From contig JAZQVC010000010.1 of assembly GCA_045631645.1 (NCBI GenBank), positions 1-20,142 on the forward strand: DNA of 20,142 nucleotides, given 5' to 3'. Positions 19,819-20,142 of the stretch are shown piece after piece (within the stretch, counting starts at the first letter, position 1; every line of letters starts with the position of its first letter). The notes beneath the pieces were generated by a model. The model worked only from the letters and a program-made list of their open reading frames with translations. It had not been told where the DNA came from and ran no database searches. This DNA comes from SIG459 sp045631645. GTDB lineage: Bacteria > Bacillota > Clostridia > Oscillospirales > Oscillospiraceae. The translations under genes were made by a program, and so were the position numbers.

Positions 19819-19847
19819 AGTTTAACATCTATTTTTCAGATTGTCAA
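19819..19847 (-). promoter_or_regulatory. Promoter of the tRNA operon
   Basis: Read leftwards, a perfect TTGACA (19847-19842) and TAAACT (19824-19819) are separated by 17 bases, about 10 bases before the first tRNA. This is a strong stable-RNA-type promoter. Confidence 0.8.
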
Positions 19848-19908
19848 TAGGGAATGAGGCAAAAATATAGGTTTTTTGTGTCGAAACGGGGTAGAAAAGC
19901 CTAAAATT

Positions 19909-19955
19909 CTCTCCCTCCGCCTCTACGAGGCGCTTCCCTCGTCAGAGGGAGGCTT
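19909..19955 (+). repeat. Double-hairpin repeat unit 1
   Basis: CTCCCTCC precedes the hairpin GCCTC-TAC-GAGGC (19919-19931), then TCCCTC-GTCA-GAGGGA. It has the same layout as units 2 to 4 but different hairpin sequences, and no coding potential. Confidence 0.55.
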
Positions 19956-19960
19956 TTAAA

Positions 19961-20011
19961 ACCTCTCCGTCGCGGCTTGCGCCGCGCCACCTCCCCTCGT
20001 AGGGGAGGCAT
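19961..20011 (+). repeat. Double-hairpin repeat unit 2
   Basis: CCTCTCCGT leads into CGCGGC-TTGC-GCCGCG, then CCACCTCCCCT-CGT-AGGGGAGG. This is the cleanest unit, showing the core CTCCGTC, hairpin, CCACCTCCC, hairpin. Confidence 0.6.
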
Positions 20012-20032
20012 TGGGCGGGTGGTGCGTTTTTA

Positions 20033-20079
20033 AGGCCCCCTTGCAAAGGGGGCTGTCTGCGAAGCGGACTGGGGGATTG
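20033..20079 (-). repeat. Double-hairpin repeat unit 3, inverted
   Basis: GCCCCCTT-GCA-AAGGGGGC is followed by GTCTGC-GAA-GCGGAC and GGGGGATT. Read on the minus strand it has the same order as the other units. Confidence 0.55.
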
Positions 20080-20086
20080 TCTTTTC

Positions 20087-20142
20087 AATCCCTCCGTCTT
20101 TTGCCTGCGGCAAAATCCACCTCCCTTTTCAAGGGAGGCTTT
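20087..20142 (+). repeat. Double-hairpin repeat unit 4, reaching the window end
   Basis: ATCCCTCCGTC precedes TTTTGCC-TGC-GGCAAAA, then CCACCTCCCTT-TTC-AAGGGAGG. It ends at the last base of the window, so further units may lie beyond. Confidence 0.6.

Noticed and set aside
19416..19850. 144-residue plus-strand frame and the 107-residue minus frame at 19262-19585
   Set aside because: Both are read through tRNA genes, a common false ORF pattern.
19909..20142. CRISPR array
   Set aside because: Units vary in sequence, one is inverted, spacing is irregular and there are no uniform repeats or spacers.

Overview
The window looks like chromosomal DNA of a Gram-positive Firmicute of the class Clostridia, probably related to Oscillospiraceae. 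The grounds are strong AGGAGG-type ribosome binding sites, sigma-A-like promoters, short intergenic terminator hairpins, mid-range base composition and the families present. This placement is inferred from style; there is no 16S gene here.

Layout, left to right. Bases 1-400 hold a terminator and a promoter, then a plus-strand gene for a DUF6508/GIY-YIG nuclease-like protein (401-1549). A long minus-strand block follows: a Na/Pi cotransporter with a PhoU-like tail (1604-3376), a PhoR/PhoB-type two-component system (3520-5824), the SbcC-SbcD nuclease (5965-9860), a CDP-alcohol phosphatidyltransferase of the PssA type with a DUF368 (PopT-type) lipid carrier transporter (9976-11357), and a HAD hydrolase (11463-12170). 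The centre has a plus-strand alpha/beta hydrolase (12301-13269), a small unknown protein on the minus strand (13316-13549) and a plus-strand trigger-factor-like PPIase lacking the ribosome-binding domain (13679-14635). Next come a CobW-like GTPase and a URO-D family methyltransferase-like protein on the minus strand (14678-16868). After a gene-poor stretch with a consensus promoter there is a CNNM/CorC-type membrane protein (17485-18729). The right end holds a decayed TetR regulator, a five-gene tRNA operon read leftwards (Gly, Arg, His, Gln, Lys) and a cluster of double-hairpin repeats running off the edge.

How the genes work together. The clearest unit is phosphate homeostasis. The PhoB/PhoR genes overlap by 11 bases, the Na/Pi transporter lies directly downstream, and both promoters carry exact 11-base direct repeats of TTTACA, which look like Pho boxes. 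The DUF368 and PssA-like genes overlap by one base and form an envelope-lipid unit. SbcD and SbcC overlap by four bases and form one DNA-repair operon. The CobW-like and URO-D genes are neighbours with separate promoters, and each promoter region carries an inverted repeat.

I do not see a defence island, CRISPR array, intact mobile element or an obviously new multi-gene system. The most checkable observations are the Pho-box pairs, the duplicated tRNA-Lys 3' end beside a broken TetR gene, the terminator hairpin inside the tRNA operon, the consensus promoter with a dyad and long leader before the CNNM gene, and the short trigger-factor homologue.
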